From an uncultured Collinsella sp. (GTDB taxonomy: Bacteria; Actinomycetota; Coriobacteriia; Coriobacteriales; Coriobacteriaceae), in NCBI GenBank assembly GCA_900758845.1, contig CAAESW010000085.1, positions 1 through 58,863 of the forward strand: a stretch of 58,863 bases of DNA. Direction: 5' to 3'. Each line of letters starts with the position of its first letter. Positions within the stretch are counted from its first letter, which is position 1. The position numbers and the translations under genes were made by a program. The notes beneath the pieces are model-generated. The model ran no database searches. It was not told the DNA's origin and saw only the letters and a list, made by a program, of their open reading frames with translations. Shown piece by piece: positions 1 through 8,274 of this stretch.

Positions 1-641
1 CAGCGGTCGGCAAGCGCGGCGGAGCCGCTGCGCCGGGGGTCGACCACGATAATCTTCGCCCCGCGCCGGCGCGCATCGTTGAGCGCATCGACGGCCCCCA
101 TCGTCGATGAATCGACGATGGAACGCCCCAGGTACATGATGCAGTCGGTATGTGCCAGGTCGGAGGCGGGGCTATAGCCCAGGCTGTGTTCCCAACCGGT
201 AAGTCGGCTTACCTCGCAGGCGCCATCGGCACCGTACACGTTGGGCGAGCCCAGCGCATGCATAAAGCGATACGCCCAGTAGCGGTCGAACGAGGGCACG
301 CCGAGCGTCATGCCCAGTGCACGGGGCCCGCACTCGTCAACAATCCCCAAAAGACGCTCGGCAATCTGCGCGAACGCCTCGTCCCAGGTAATCGCATCAA
401 ACCCCGAGCCATCCCGGCGGCGTCGCATGGGGTGCACAATGCGGTCACGCTCGTCAAACGGCATTGCCAGGCGATGCCGTCCGCGGGCGCACAGGGCACG
501 CGCCGCGCACGGATGCCCCGGCACCGGCAACTCGGCCACCACACGCCCATCCTCAACATGGGCCGCAAAGGCGCAATCGGCATAGCATCCCCCGCATGTC
601 GTCACCACGGAGCGACCGTCATGCATAGTTCTCGATGCCAT
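1..641 (-). CDS. Molybdopterin oxidoreductase, N-terminal part (runs off left edge)
   Basis: This reading frame is open from an ATG at 641 to the window edge, giving 213 residues of a longer protein. The ATG follows GGAAGGA at good spacing. The N-terminus has the [4Fe-4S] ligand pattern of the DMSO-reductase family: C16, C19, C23 and C51, the last in LCARGR. A candidate Mo-ligand cysteine is C142 in GACEVSR, at the position where formate dehydrogenases carry Sec or Cys. ITWDEAF and the dinucleotide-fold stretch KIIVVDPRR are also typical. It follows focA on the same strand after 160 bp. The substrate cannot be told from this fragment, and the rest of the enzyme lies outside the window. Confidence 0.85.
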   Translation of the reverse strand, partial: MASRTMHDGRSVVTTCGGCYADCAFAAHVEDGRVVAELPVPGHPCAARALCARGRHRLAMPFDERDRIVHPMRRRRDGSGFDAITWDEAFAQIAERLLGIVDECGPRALGMTLGVPSFDRYWAYRFMHALGSPNVYGADGACEVSRLTGWEHSLGYSPASDLAHTDCIMYLGRSIVDSSTMGAVDALNDARRRGAKIIVVDPRRSGSAALADR

Positions 642-749
642 CTCGATTATTCCTTCCAGCTCAGGGGTTCAGGCCCCACCGCACCACAGCTCTGCCGCCA
701 GCTGCCGCGACGCAAAGCCCGCAGCATCTACCGCAGCAAGACACGAAGA

Positions 750-781
750 GCCTCCCAAAAGGCAAACGCCCCTCGGGAGGC
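750..781 (-). terminator. Hairpin after focA, possible terminator
   Basis: The arms GCCTCCC and GGGAGGC (7 bp) enclose a small inner GGC/GCC stem just downstream of the focA stop. On the - strand it is followed by TCTTCGTGTCTT, a weak U-tract, so it may be a leaky terminator or a processing hairpin between focA and the molybdoenzyme gene. Confidence 0.4.
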
Positions 782-801
782 CCGTACGTCATTCCGGCTT
801 A

Positions 802-1641
802 TTACGCCTCGGACTTCTTGGCGTAGATAAACCAGTAGCCGAGCGCGACCAGAACCGCGCCGCCCACGATGTTGCCCAGCGTAGCAGCGGACAGGTTAAA
901 CGCAATGCCCGCGGCGTTGAGCGCATCGGCGCCGGCGACCTTGGCACCGTAGCCGCATGCATGCATCACGGCGCCCATGGGCAAAAAGTACATGTTGGCG
1001 ACGCAGTGCTCAAAACCGCAGGCCACAAAGGCGGCGATGGGCAGCAGAATGCCCACGACCTTATCGACCACGGTCTTGCCGGCGGTACCGATCCACACGG
1101 CCAGGCACACAAAGATGTTGCACAGGATGCCGCGGAAGAAGATCGTCACCCAGTCGATCGTCACCTTGCCGGCGGCGACGCTCACCATGGAATTGGCGAC
1201 CGCCTCGCCGTTGAGCTTGTAAATGCCGGCCATGTACACCAAAAAGACGATGAACAGGGCACCGACAAAATTGCCGACCCACACGACGACCCAGGCCTTA
1301 AGCATCTGGACCAGGGTGATCTTTTTGCTCTTGAGCGCGCAGACCATAAGCGAATTGCCGGTAAACAGCTCGGCGCCGCACACCAGCACCAGCACCAGGC
1401 CCAGGCAAAAGCACAGGCCGCCCACGACGCGCTGGGCACCCCAGCCCAGCGTGCTGTCGCTCAAGAACACGGTAAAGAACAGACCGCCGAAGGCGATAAA
1501 CGCGCCGGCGAACATTGCCAACAGAAAGGCCTTAGCGACCGGCAGGTTAGCCTTGGTCACGCCGGCGGCCTCGGTCTTGGCCTCGATCGCGGCGGGCGCC
1601 AGGCAATCGGGAGCGGGGAACTCCGCCTTGGAATCTGCCAT
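802..1641 (-). CDS. focA: Formate/nitrite transporter family protein (FocA-like formate channel)
   Basis: This is a 279-residue membrane protein of the FNT family, which forms pentameric channels for formate or nitrite. Several hydrophobic segments are visible, with FNT-type stretches GNSLMVCALKSKK near the middle and CGFEHCVANMYFLPMG in the second half. I chose the ATG at 1641 because AGGAAAG lies just upstream; an upstream in-frame start at 1674 would add 11 residues without a clear ribosome site. It sits 39 bp after hycI and ends the hydrogenase operon, so formate is the likely cargo, fed to FdhF inside the cell or released. Nitrite cannot be excluded from sequence alone. Confidence 0.88.
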   Translation of the reverse strand: MADSKAEFPAPDCLAPAAIEAKTEAAGVTKANLPVAKAFLLAMFAGAFIAFGGLFFTVFLSDSTLGWGAQRVVGGLCFCLGLVLVLVCGAELFTGNSLMVCALKSKKITLVQMLKAWVVVWVGNFVGALFIVFLVYMAGIYKLNGEAVANSMVSVAAGKVTIDWVTIFFRGILCNIFVCLAVWIGTAGKTVVDKVVGILLPIAAFVACGFEHCVANMYFLPMGAVMHACGYGAKVAGADALNAAGIAFNLSAATLGNIVGGAVLVALGYWFIYAKKSEA

Positions 1642-1680
1642 GTCAATCACTTCTTTCCTAATCAGCAGGGGCAAGCGCTG

Positions 1681-2184
1681 TTACAGCTCCTGCCCCAAGC
1701 GGACAAAGTGGGAAAAGTCGTTGGCGGCCACGGCGTCGTACACGGCGTCGACGGCCTCAAAGACCTCCGGGGACATGGGGTTGTAGAACTCCGTATCGCC
1801 CGGCTGAATCCCTATGAAGACGATATCTTCACACGATTGCTCAATCTCTTCGATCAGAATCGACAAGGGAAGCGAATGCGTGGTGAACATCGACTTGCGG
1901 GCCACATCACGTTTGTCGAGCAAGCGGATGGCGCCGACGGGCAGCGCCATGTCGGCGGCATCGACCAAAACCAAACGCGGCGGACGCTCGCGCTTGACCT
2001 CGATGATGTCATCCTCGGGCGTCTGACCGCCATCGATGGTGTACCAACCGGCGATGGGCGCGTCCTCCATCTTTTTGGAGAGCACGGGGCCGGCGGCATC
2101 GTCGGCACGCAGCACGCTTCCCGCCGTGAGCACGATACCCGCAAACGGGGCGCCGTTCACACGGCCATCCACAACGCGACCCAT
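1681..2184 (-). CDS. hycI: Hydrogenase 3-type maturation endopeptidase HycI
   Basis: This 167-residue protein belongs to the HyaD/HycI family of nickel-dependent endopeptidases, which trim the C-terminus of the hydrogenase large subunit after Ni is inserted. Visible family features are the GSVLRADDAAGP stretch near the N-terminus, LVDAADM in the middle (an acidic Ni-contact region) and the FTTHSLPL histidine motif. The C-terminal half resembles E. coli HycI as I remember it (FIGIQPGD). Its ATG overlaps the TAA of hycH (TAATG), which points to translational coupling. Its substrate is presumably the HyfG-like large subunit encoded in the same operon. Confidence 0.92.
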   Translation of the reverse strand: MGRVVDGRVNGAPFAGIVLTAGSVLRADDAAGPVLSKKMEDAPIAGWYTIDGGQTPEDDIIEVKRERPPRLVLVDAADMALPVGAIRLLDKRDVARKSMFTTHSLPLSILIEEIEQSCEDIVFIGIQPGDTEFYNPMSPEVFEAVDAVYDAVAANDFSHFVRLGQEL

Positions 2185-2765
2185 TACTGCAACCTTCCCG
2201 TCAGATACACGCCCGACACATCGCGCACGCGCTCAACCAGATCGCGAAACTTCATTAAGAAGGCGACCTGCTGGGCATGCAGGCCAAAGTCGTCGTCGAA
2301 CACCGAGATGCCGGCCTTGGCCGACCCGCGAAAACCGCGCTCGTCGAGCAGCGCATCGCAGGCCTCGAGCAGTGACGGCACCGCCGCCTTGTCGAGCTGG
2401 CACTCACCAAAGGAGCGGATGGCCTCGAACTTGGTCTTGGCCTCCCCCTCCGGCAGCGCGTCGACGAGCGAATAGAAGACGTCCACCGGCACCGACAGGC
2501 GCGGCTCAAAGCAGTCGAGCACGCCGGTGTGGTGGCCCACGGCGAGCGTGTAGTACAGCACGTCGCAGGCCTCCTGGGGAACGTCTTCCTCGGTCTCCAC
2601 AAACTTACGCGTGAGCTCATAGAAGACCACCTGGTCGGGCGCATGGCCCAGGCAGGGGTCGGCGACGCCCTCGGCGGCCTCGTCGCTTGCGCGCGAGGCA
2701 TCGCCAAAAGAGCCGCCGAGCATACCGGGGCCCGCAAAGTAACCAGAGCGGTCCGTGAGCTCCAT
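2184..2765 (-). CDS. hycH: Formate hydrogenlyase maturation protein HycH
   Basis: This is a 193-residue HycH-family protein. The core VVFYELTRKFVETEEDV followed by a YTLAVGHHTGVLDC stretch matches the E. coli HycH/HyfJ core. It carries about 45 extra N-terminal residues rich in Gly, Asp and Ala. HycH is needed for assembly of the hydrogenase-3 large subunit, but its exact step is unclear. It starts immediately after the hyfI stop and overlaps hycI by one base, so the three are surely co-transcribed. Confidence 0.88.
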   Translation of the reverse strand: MELTDRSGYFAGPGMLGGSFGDASRASDEAAEGVADPCLGHAPDQVVFYELTRKFVETEEDVPQEACDVLYYTLAVGHHTGVLDCFEPRLSVPVDVFYSLVDALPEGEAKTKFEAIRSFGECQLDKAAVPSLLEACDALLDERGFRGSAKAGISVFDDDFGLHAQQVAFLMKFRDLVERVRDVSGVYLTGRLQ

Positions 2766-3548
2766 CTAGCGACCTCCGGCCAGCACCAGATCCTGCAGCG
2801 CCGAGTACACCTCGACGCGACGCGGATCGTCCTGCTTGTCGATGAGCAGTGCCATGGCACCGCGGATATCGCCCTTGGGCGCGCCCTCGAGCGTATCCAT
2901 AAACTCATTGGCCAGGTCGCGGCCGTAACGGTAGCCGCTCATGGCGCGAGCCTCGCGCTCGATGGCAACGCGCAGCTTGTACGGCACGCCGGGGTGCAGG
3001 ATATCGGCCTGCTCGCCGGCGGCCTCCACCGTGGTCTCGGCATGGAGCTTTTGGTCCAGCAGGCCAAGTGCCATGGCAAAGCCGTAGACGGTCTGCGCGG
3101 GGCTGGGCGGGCAGCCGGGGATGTAGACATCGACCGGAAGAATCTTGTCCGTGCCGCCCCAGACGCAGTAGTTGTCGTAGAAGATGCCGCCGGTGCAGCC
3201 GCACGCGCCATAGGACACCACGATCTTGGGATCGGGTGCGGCCTCAAAGGCGCGCAGGGCCGGCATGCGCATGGCACGCGTCACGGCCCCGGTGTACAGC
3301 AGCACATCGGCGTGACGGGGCGAGGGCACGACCTTGATGCCAAAGCGCTCGACGTCGAAGACGGGCGTGATGGAACCGAAGATCTCGATCTCGCAGCCGT
3401 TGCAGCCGCCGCAGTCGACACGGTAGACGTACACCGAGCGCTTGATCTTCTTAAGAAGGGTCGCCTTGGCCTTCTCGATGCTCTCGTCGAGCTCGATCTT
3501 GGTCGGGCGGTACTGAAGCCGCTCGGGCAAAAGCGTGGGTTCGGCCAT
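2766..3548 (-). CDS. hyfI: Group 4 [NiFe] hydrogenase small subunit (HycG/HyfI, NuoB-like)
   Basis: This 260-residue protein is the electron-transfer small subunit with one proximal [4Fe-4S] cluster. The NuoB-type ligands are visible: VDCGGCNGC (C46, C49, C52), YGACGCTGG and IPGCPPSP. There is no Tat signal, as expected for a group 4 enzyme facing the cytoplasm. The C-terminal 100 residues extend beyond the NuoB core and are less conserved. It lies 2 bp after hyfH and abuts hycH. It should pass electrons from the ferredoxin subunits to the NiFe site of HyfG. Confidence 0.93.
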   Translation of the reverse strand: MAEPTLLPERLQYRPTKIELDESIEKAKATLLKKIKRSVYVYRVDCGGCNGCEIEIFGSITPVFDVERFGIKVVPSPRHADVLLYTGAVTRAMRMPALRAFEAAPDPKIVVSYGACGCTGGIFYDNYCVWGGTDKILPVDVYIPGCPPSPAQTVYGFAMALGLLDQKLHAETTVEAAGEQADILHPGVPYKLRVAIEREARAMSGYRYGRDLANEFMDTLEGAPKGDIRGAMALLIDKQDDPRRVEVYSALQDLVLAGGR

Positions 3549-3550
3549 GG

Positions 3551-4267
3551 TTACTCCTCCTTCGTATCAAAATCCATGATGATGCCCTCGACCGGTGCCG
3601 GACCGGCGGGAATCTCGGGCGCATCGGGGTTGAGCTCGCGGTCGATATACTCCGGGTTCACACCGTGGCCGCCCAGATACTCCATGCCGGGGCCCTGGGG
3701 CTCACCGGACGCAAGCGTCTCGTTGGCAGCCATGCCGTGCGCGTTGCCGGTCTTTACGGCCGAGGCGGCGCGCAGGGCGTCGAGCTCGCGCTTGCACTCC
3801 TGGCACATACCAACGGTGCGGGCGGCCTGCTCGGCCTCCATGCCGCCGGCCTTTTGCAGCAGGCGCTTGGCATAGTCGATCTCCTTGTGCGGGGCAAACG
3901 GCTTGCCGCAGCGCGAGCAGTGCTCGAGCGTATAGACGCTCTTGCTGGTGAGGTCGTCCTTGCTCATGACGGCCAGCTCAAACTCCTCGGTGAGCTTGAT
4001 GGCCTCCATGGGGCAGGCTTCCTCGCAGCGGCCGCAAAAGATGCAGCGGCCGTAGTCGATCGACCAGGTGATGGTATCGGCCGCAAGGTCGGTGTCCATG
4101 CGAATGGCATCGGCCGGGCACGCCACGCCGCAGGCACCGCAGGCGATGCAGAGTTCGGCATTGTGCTCGGGCTTGCCGCGCATGTCCTTGTTGGTGGGGA
4201 ACGGCGCAAACGGGTACTTGACCGTCGCGTCGCCGGCCTTGGCGTTAACCTTCCAAAGCTTCAGCAT
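3551..4267 (-). CDS. hyfH: Hydrogenase ferredoxin-like subunit (HycF/HyfH, NuoI-like)
   Basis: This 238-residue subunit has two [4Fe-4S] motifs: CIACGACGVACP (C40-C50) and CIFCGRCEEACP (C75-C85). A further CxxC pair, CSRCGKPF and CQECKRE, could bind zinc or another cluster. The start at 4267 was chosen because it sits behind GAGGAGG inside the end of hyfG; a longer frame to 4390 would overlap hyfG by over 100 bp. It is longer than E. coli HyfH because of a C-terminal tail rich in Pro, Gly and Glu. It connects the catalytic subunits to the membrane arm. Confidence 0.92.
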   Translation of the reverse strand: MLKLWKVNAKAGDATVKYPFAPFPTNKDMRGKPEHNAELCIACGACGVACPADAIRMDTDLAADTITWSIDYGRCIFCGRCEEACPMEAIKLTEEFELAVMSKDDLTSKSVYTLEHCSRCGKPFAPHKEIDYAKRLLQKAGGMEAEQAARTVGMCQECKRELDALRAASAVKTGNAHGMAANETLASGEPQGPGMEYLGGHGVNPEYIDRELNPDAPEIPAGPAPVEGIIMDFDTKEE

Positions 4268-4268
4268 A

Positions 4269-6041
4269 TTAGAGCGCCTCCTCATCGAGCGGAGCGGCCA
4301 TGGTGCCCTCGCCCGCAAGCGGCGACTTGTCGCGCCAGACGTTCTCGAACTGCTCCTTGTCAAGCACGTGGTCGCGCTTGGCGGCGACATCGGTCACCGT
4401 CACGCGGTCGGTGCAGGAGTAGCACGGGTCGAGCGAGCCGACGATCAGCGCCGCGTCGCCCACGGTGTTGCCGCGGAACATGTAGCGCAGGACCGGCCAG
4501 TTGCTGTACGTGGCGGCCTTGGCGCGCCAGCGGTAGCACTTCTGGTTATTGCCGAGCATGGCCCAGTGCACGTCCTCGCCGCGCGGAGCCTCGGTGGCGC
4601 CGATAGCGTACTTGTGCGGGGTGTACTCCCAATCCGTGGTGAGGATGGGGCCCGACGGGCAGTTCTCGAGCATGGTCTCGATCATGTCGATCGAATCGTA
4701 GACCTCCTGGATGCGAACGGCGGTACGGCCGAAGGCATCGCAGGTGTCGGCCGTGGCAGCATGCATCTTCTGAACATCCGGATCGGCGTAGCCGTCGAAG
4801 GGATGGTCAAAGCGCACGTCGCGGGCATAGCCCGAGCCACGCATGAGCGGGCCGACCGGCGAGAAGTCGCGTGCGATCTTGCGGTCCAAGATGCCAATAC
4901 CGCTCGTACGCTCGATAAAGTTGGGCGTGGAGAGCAAGACGTCGACGAGTTCCTGAACCTCGGAGCGCAGCTGGTGGATGGTCGTGAGCGTGGAGAGCTT
5001 CTGCTCAGCCAAAATGTCGCGACGCACGCCGCCGATCACGTTGAGGCCGTAGGTCTTGCGGTGACCGGAGAGCTTCTCGGCCAGGTCCATGGACTTCTCG
5101 CGGACGCGGAAGAACTGCTGGAAGCCGGAGTCGAAGCCCGTGTAGTGCGACGCCAGGCCAATGTTGAGCAGATGCGAGTGCAGGCGCTCGACCTCGAGCA
5201 TGATAGCGCGGATGTACTGGGCGCGCGGCGGGACATGAATGCCCTGGGCGCGCTCGACGGCCTCGGCATAGGCCACCGAGTGGGCGCAGCCGCAGATGCC
5301 GCAGATGCGGTCGGCGAGGAACGTCACGGCGTCATAGTTCAGGCGCGTCTCGGCGACCTTCTCCATGCCGCGGTGCACGTAGAACAGACGGTAGTCGGCG
5401 TCCACGATCGTCTCGCCCTCAACGAACAGGCGGAAGTGGCCGGGCTCGTCGGAGGTAATGTGCAGCGGGCCCATGGGGACGAGCGTAGTCTCCTTGCCCT
5501 TGGTGTCGGCCAAGAACTCGTAGTTTTCCATGTCGCTCGCGGGAGCGGGACGGAAGCGGTAGTCCATGGAGTCCTTGCGCAGCGGGTACAGGCCGCTGGG
5601 CCAGTCATCGGGCAGCACCAGGCGGCGACGATCGGGCAGACCCTCGGGGATCAGGCCGAACATATCGCGCAGCTCGCGCTCGCCCCACACGCAGGCGGGG
5701 ACGAACGGCGTCACGGACGGGAACGTCATCTTGGCGGGATCGACCTCGGTGCGGACGGTCACCCAGCCGGGATCCTCCCCCTCCATGGAGATGACGTAGT
5801 ACACGGCGTAACGGCCGCACAGGCTGCGCTCATCGTTGCCGATGATCACGGGAATCCAGCCGTAGCGCTCGTAGTACAGGTAGTGGACGGCCTCGGGCAG
5901 CTTGTCCTGCTTGACGGTAATCGTCAGCTGGTCCTCGCACTGCCACTCAACCTTCTCGATGCAGCCCGGAACGGCGCGGCGCAGGGCCTCGACATGGCTC
6001 TCGCAGCGACGGGCATACACCTTGTTCTCAGTTTCAATCAT
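4269..6041 (-). CDS. hyfG: Group 4 [NiFe] hydrogenase large subunit (HycE/HyfG, NuoC-NuoD fusion)
   Basis: This 590-residue protein fuses a NuoC-like domain (about residues 1-165) to a NuoD-like catalytic domain, as in HycE and HyfG. The NiFe ligands are visible as RICGICGCAH (C247, C250) and DPCYSCTDR (C540, C543). After R546 a 44-residue tail remains; in E. coli HycE the peptidase HycI cuts right after the equivalent Arg, so the tail should be removed during maturation. That agrees with hycI being in the same operon. The enzyme reduces protons to H2 with electrons from FdhF. It overlaps no neighbour and is spaced 1-3 bp from each. Confidence 0.95.
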   Translation of the reverse strand: MIETENKVYARRCESHVEALRRAVPGCIEKVEWQCEDQLTITVKQDKLPEAVHYLYYERYGWIPVIIGNDERSLCGRYAVYYVISMEGEDPGWVTVRTEVDPAKMTFPSVTPFVPACVWGERELRDMFGLIPEGLPDRRRLVLPDDWPSGLYPLRKDSMDYRFRPAPASDMENYEFLADTKGKETTLVPMGPLHITSDEPGHFRLFVEGETIVDADYRLFYVHRGMEKVAETRLNYDAVTFLADRICGICGCAHSVAYAEAVERAQGIHVPPRAQYIRAIMLEVERLHSHLLNIGLASHYTGFDSGFQQFFRVREKSMDLAEKLSGHRKTYGLNVIGGVRRDILAEQKLSTLTTIHQLRSEVQELVDVLLSTPNFIERTSGIGILDRKIARDFSPVGPLMRGSGYARDVRFDHPFDGYADPDVQKMHAATADTCDAFGRTAVRIQEVYDSIDMIETMLENCPSGPILTTDWEYTPHKYAIGATEAPRGEDVHWAMLGNNQKCYRWRAKAATYSNWPVLRYMFRGNTVGDAALIVGSLDPCYSCTDRVTVTDVAAKRDHVLDKEQFENVWRDKSPLAGEGTMAAPLDEEAL

Positions 6042-6044
6042 TCG

Positions 6045-7604
6045 TTACTCCACCTCGCTCTGAGCGGTCTCGGTACCGAACACAGCGCGGTACATCGGCG
6101 TCGCGTGAAGCTCCTCGGTGCTCTGCTCGAGCACGATGCCGGTCGCGGTCTCCACACCGTGCACGAGGGGCAGCGGGGTGGCGATGCCAAACCACAAGAT
6201 CATGACGGCCAGGATGATTTCGGGGATAAGCATGAGCGCCGGGGCCTCATGCTTGCCCATGCCCTGGGGCGCATGGCCGAATACCGACTTGAGTGCGATG
6301 CGGGTGAGCGCGGAGATGGCCACGGTAAGACCGAGGGCGACCACGACGACCAGCCACATAGGACCGGCGGTAACACCGGCGACAAAAGTCAGGAACTCAG
6401 AGATAAACATGCCAAAGGGCGGGAAGGCACCAAGACCGAGCAGCGCCAGGACGGCGAGCGCGGCGGTTGCGGGAGCAACCTCGACGACGCCCTGAATCTT
6501 AGCCAGGCTACGCGTACCAAAGGCGTGCTGGATGTTGCCGGACACGCAGAAGGCAAGCGTCTTGGTAAAACCGTGGAACACGCAGTGCAGCAGGGCTGCG
6601 GCGATACCCAGTGGGCCACCGATACCCAGGCACAGGGCGATAACGCCCACGTTCTCCACAGACGAGTACGCAAAGCGGCGCTTGAGGTCGTCCTGGCGAA
6701 ACATCGAAAGTGCCGCCACCAAAATGGACAGCGTGCCGACGATCAACAGCAGAAGTTGCGGATACTCGGCGCCCACGGCCTGGATGGTAAAGCCGTAGAA
6801 GCGCATGATCACAAGCATGGCGCACTTAAGCAGCACGCCCGAGAGCAGGGCCGAGACAGGGCTCGGGGCCTGGGAGTGGGCATCGGGCAACCAAGTGTGC
6901 ATGGGGAACAGGCCGGCCTTGGTGCCAAAGCCGATCACGATAAACGCAAAGGCGAGGCGCATGAGCGTCGGATCGAACTGGTCGGCATACGGCAGTACGC
7001 ACGACAGGAATGCGGCCTCGTGGGCGTTGGGAATCACGTCGGCGGCGTTGGCGTAGATCAGCAGCGTACCGAACAAGCCAAAGGCCACGCCGGCGGTGCA
7101 GACCATCGCATACTTCCAAGAAGCCTCGAGGGCCGTCTTGTTCTTGTAGATACCCACGAGGAACACGGTGGAAAGCGTGGTTGCCTCCACGGCGGCCCAC
7201 GTGAGGATCATGTTGTTGGACAGGCACGCGAGCAGCATGGTGAACACAAACAGGCTAAACAGCGCAAAATACTGCTTGGCGCGCTCGGCGGGCATGGAGC
7301 CCTCCTCGATATCGGCCTTTACATAGGGCAGCGAGAACAGCCCGGTAAGAAAACCGATAAAGCCGATGAGCAGCACAAAGATGGCGCCCAGCGAATCGAG
7401 GTGGAACCACAGGCCAAGAGCGCTCGCGGTGTCGCCGCTCATAAGGACGTCACCGGCCGTCACAATCGACAGCACCAGGACGGCTGCGACGGAGACCAGG
7501 TTGAGACCGGCAAACACGTTATAGGACGTGTTCTTGGGCAAAAACGCCATGACCAGCGAGAACACCAAAGGAGTCGCGAGCAGGGCGAGAATCAACGTTT
7601 CCAT
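6045..7604 (-). CDS. hyfF: Hydrogenase membrane subunit HyfF (NuoL/M/N-type antiporter-like)
   Basis: This 519-residue, highly hydrophobic protein belongs to the NuoM/NuoN/Mrp-like family of proton-translocating subunits. Its length and position (after hyfE, before hyfG) match HyfF. Typical features are the charged TM residues in FGTKAGLFPMHTWLPDAHS and the lysine-bearing FHGFTKTLAF helix. A second HyfB and a HyfD homologue lie upstream, so the complex has three antiporter-like subunits, the Hyf rather than the Hyc layout. Proton or sodium pumping is inferred from the family. Confidence 0.9.
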   Translation of the reverse strand: METLILALLATPLVFSLVMAFLPKNTSYNVFAGLNLVSVAAVLVLSIVTAGDVLMSGDTASALGLWFHLDSLGAIFVLLIGFIGFLTGLFSLPYVKADIEEGSMPAERAKQYFALFSLFVFTMLLACLSNNMILTWAAVEATTLSTVFLVGIYKNKTALEASWKYAMVCTAGVAFGLFGTLLIYANAADVIPNAHEAAFLSCVLPYADQFDPTLMRLAFAFIVIGFGTKAGLFPMHTWLPDAHSQAPSPVSALLSGVLLKCAMLVIMRFYGFTIQAVGAEYPQLLLLIVGTLSILVAALSMFRQDDLKRRFAYSSVENVGVIALCLGIGGPLGIAAALLHCVFHGFTKTLAFCVSGNIQHAFGTRSLAKIQGVVEVAPATAALAVLALLGLGAFPPFGMFISEFLTFVAGVTAGPMWLVVVVALGLTVAISALTRIALKSVFGHAPQGMGKHEAPALMLIPEIILAVMILWFGIATPLPLVHGVETATGIVLEQSTEELHATPMYRAVFGTETAQSEVE

Positions 7605-7607
7605 GGA

Positions 7608-8261
7608 CTACCCCCTCAGCTCGGACAGGTCGCGCGCATCGAGCGAGTGGGAGTCGTCCCAAATGCGACGCACGACGATGGACATGATGATGACGGCAAA
7701 GATGGCGTCGGTGGCGATACCGATCTCGATGATCTCGGGAGCGGTGGGGGCCAAAAGCGCGAGCGTCACATGGCTGCCGTTTTCCATAAGGCAGTATCCA
7801 AAGATCTGCTTCATGATGTTGCGCTGCGAAATGATGCAGGTGAGGCCCACAAAGAAGTGAGCGAAGCTAATAGCGAGCGCAGGCGTTGCGACCTCGGCCG
7901 TGGGCAGGCTGATCTGCGTCACGACTGCAAAGCAAATCGCGACCTCGACGGCGATGATGCAAATGGCCCACGCGGGCTTAAGGCCGGCCTTGAGCGATGC
8001 GTCGCTCGGCTCACCCATCTTCTTGTATGCGCGGTTGAGGATATAAGGGACCAGGACGACCTTAGTGATAAAGGCAGATCCAGCCCACATAAGCAGCTCC
8101 TGCGCACCAGTGGTGACACCGAGCGTGGCGAGAAGCCCCACGAGCACCAGCGACTGCACCGCATACCAGTGGATGGAATGTTTGATGTTCTTGGAGACAA
8201 CCACCATGGTGGACGTGACGATCAGAAGGCCGCCAAGGATGTTGACGATCGAATAACCCAT
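7608..8261 (-). CDS. hyfE: Hydrogenase membrane subunit HyfE (NuoK-like)
   Basis: This 217-residue protein has five to six hydrophobic segments and aligns with HyfE by length and gene order. E. coli HyfE is about 216 residues, from memory. The N-terminal half resembles NuoK (WYAVQSLVLVG), with acidic residues buried in later segments (PEIIEIGIATDAIF). It is separated from hyfF by 3 bp and from hyfD by 13 bp. It should form part of the membrane arm next to the antiporter-like subunits. Confidence 0.88.
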   Translation of the reverse strand: MGYSIVNILGGLLIVTSTMVVVSKNIKHSIHWYAVQSLVLVGLLATLGVTTGAQELLMWAGSAFITKVVLVPYILNRAYKKMGEPSDASLKAGLKPAWAICIIAVEVAICFAVVTQISLPTAEVATPALAISFAHFFVGLTCIISQRNIMKQIFGYCLMENGSHVTLALLAPTAPEIIEIGIATDAIFAVIIMSIVVRRIWDDSHSLDARDLSELRG

Positions 8262-8274
8262 GTCGTTCTACCTC

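Noticed and set aside
961..2475. A 504-codon + strand frame over focA, hycI and hycH
   Set aside because: Same shadow effect; the - strand genes have family motifs and good ribosome sites.
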